A stretch of DNA of 64,000 nucleotides. Origin: Pseudomonas fluorescens. Lineage in GTDB: Bacteria; Pseudomonadota; Gammaproteobacteria; Pseudomonadales; Pseudomonadaceae. Location of the stretch: assembly GCF_001307275.1 (NCBI RefSeq), contig NZ_CP012831.1, forward strand, positions 1,116,001 through 1,180,000, written 5' to 3'. The notes under the pieces are model-generated. The model saw nothing but the letters and a program-made list of their open reading frames with translations. It was not told the origin of the DNA and did no database searches. Position numbers and translations under genes: made by a program. Each line of letters starts with the position of its first letter. Position 1 is the stretch's first letter. Shown here piece by piece: positions 63,967 to 64,000 of this stretch.

Positions 63967-64000
63967 AGGTAAAGTGCATGTCGGATAGAAGTACATGAGC

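Noticed and set aside
1..64000. CRISPR arrays, insertion sequences, prophage genes, tRNA or rRNA genes
   Set aside because: The repeats are inverted palindromes of REP type with irregular spacing, not direct repeats with uniform spacers; no transposase, integrase or structural RNA signature was seen.

Overview
The window is chromosomal DNA of a Pseudomonas, most likely of the P. fluorescens group. The grounds are the high-GC codon use, the Entner-Doudoroff glucose genes in typical Pseudomonas order (zwf-pgl-eda beside hexR; gtsABCD-oprB; edd-glk-gltR-gtrS beside gap), the adjacent fadD2/fadD1 pair, and about twenty copies of the short palindromic REP/REPIN elements characteristic of this group. 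It reads as core genome. I see no insertion sequence, prophage, integrase, CRISPR array, tRNA or rRNA.

Layout. 1-5.4 kb: the end of a Pit-type phosphate transporter, a 38-residue cbb3 oxidase subunit (CcoM) behind two Anr-like boxes, two small unknown proteins, and rapA. 5.5-11 kb: a periplasmic tandem-Cache protein, a coiled-coil membrane protein, an SDR-family epimerase, a divergent argP/lysE-type pair, and sodB. 11-15 kb: a GGDEF/EAL protein and an imelysin-type lipoprotein. 15-18 kb: an ECF42-type sigma operon that contains what looks like an internally deleted SRPBCC gene. 18-21 kb: acetyltransferase, GyrI-like protein, LysE-family exporter and alaC. 21-25 kb: the gluconate module gntT-gntK-gntR with three matching operators, then a small protein behind a good sigma-54 promoter. 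25-28.5 kb: acetyltransferase, peptide deformylase coupled to a YihY-type membrane protein, CsbD-like and small proteins. 28.5-34 kb: fadD1 and fadD2 divergent from a lipase-like hydrolase and a MaoC-type hydratase. 34-39.5 kb: an AaeB/AaeA-like efflux operon, a four-helix-bundle stress protein, a DUF3820 protein and a PLP enzyme.

39.6-58.6 kb is the glucose region. Sugar enters through the OprB porin and the Gts ABC transporter, is phosphorylated by Glk, oxidised by Zwf and Pgl, and split through Edd and Eda; Gap takes the triose onward. HexR-type operators (TTGT-N7-ACAA) lie before edd and gap, with a one-mismatch copy between zwf and hexR. The gtsA and AGE-family epimerase genes share an almost identical promoter block, which I propose is the target of the GltR/GtrS two-component system encoded in the same region.

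58.6-64 kb is a heme-uptake unit: a Fur-box-controlled ECF sigma factor, a FecR-type regulator, an STN-bearing TonB-dependent heme receptor (HxuIRA type) and a PigA-like heme oxygenase.

The most unusual structural signal is a set of nested REPINs, in which one palindromic element sits inside the arm of another (four loci), plus one REPIN duplicated in tandem. The best candidates for follow-up are the shared gtsA/epimerase promoter block, the Anr-boxed ccoM, the sigma-54-driven unknown gene and the SRPBCC deletion remnant.
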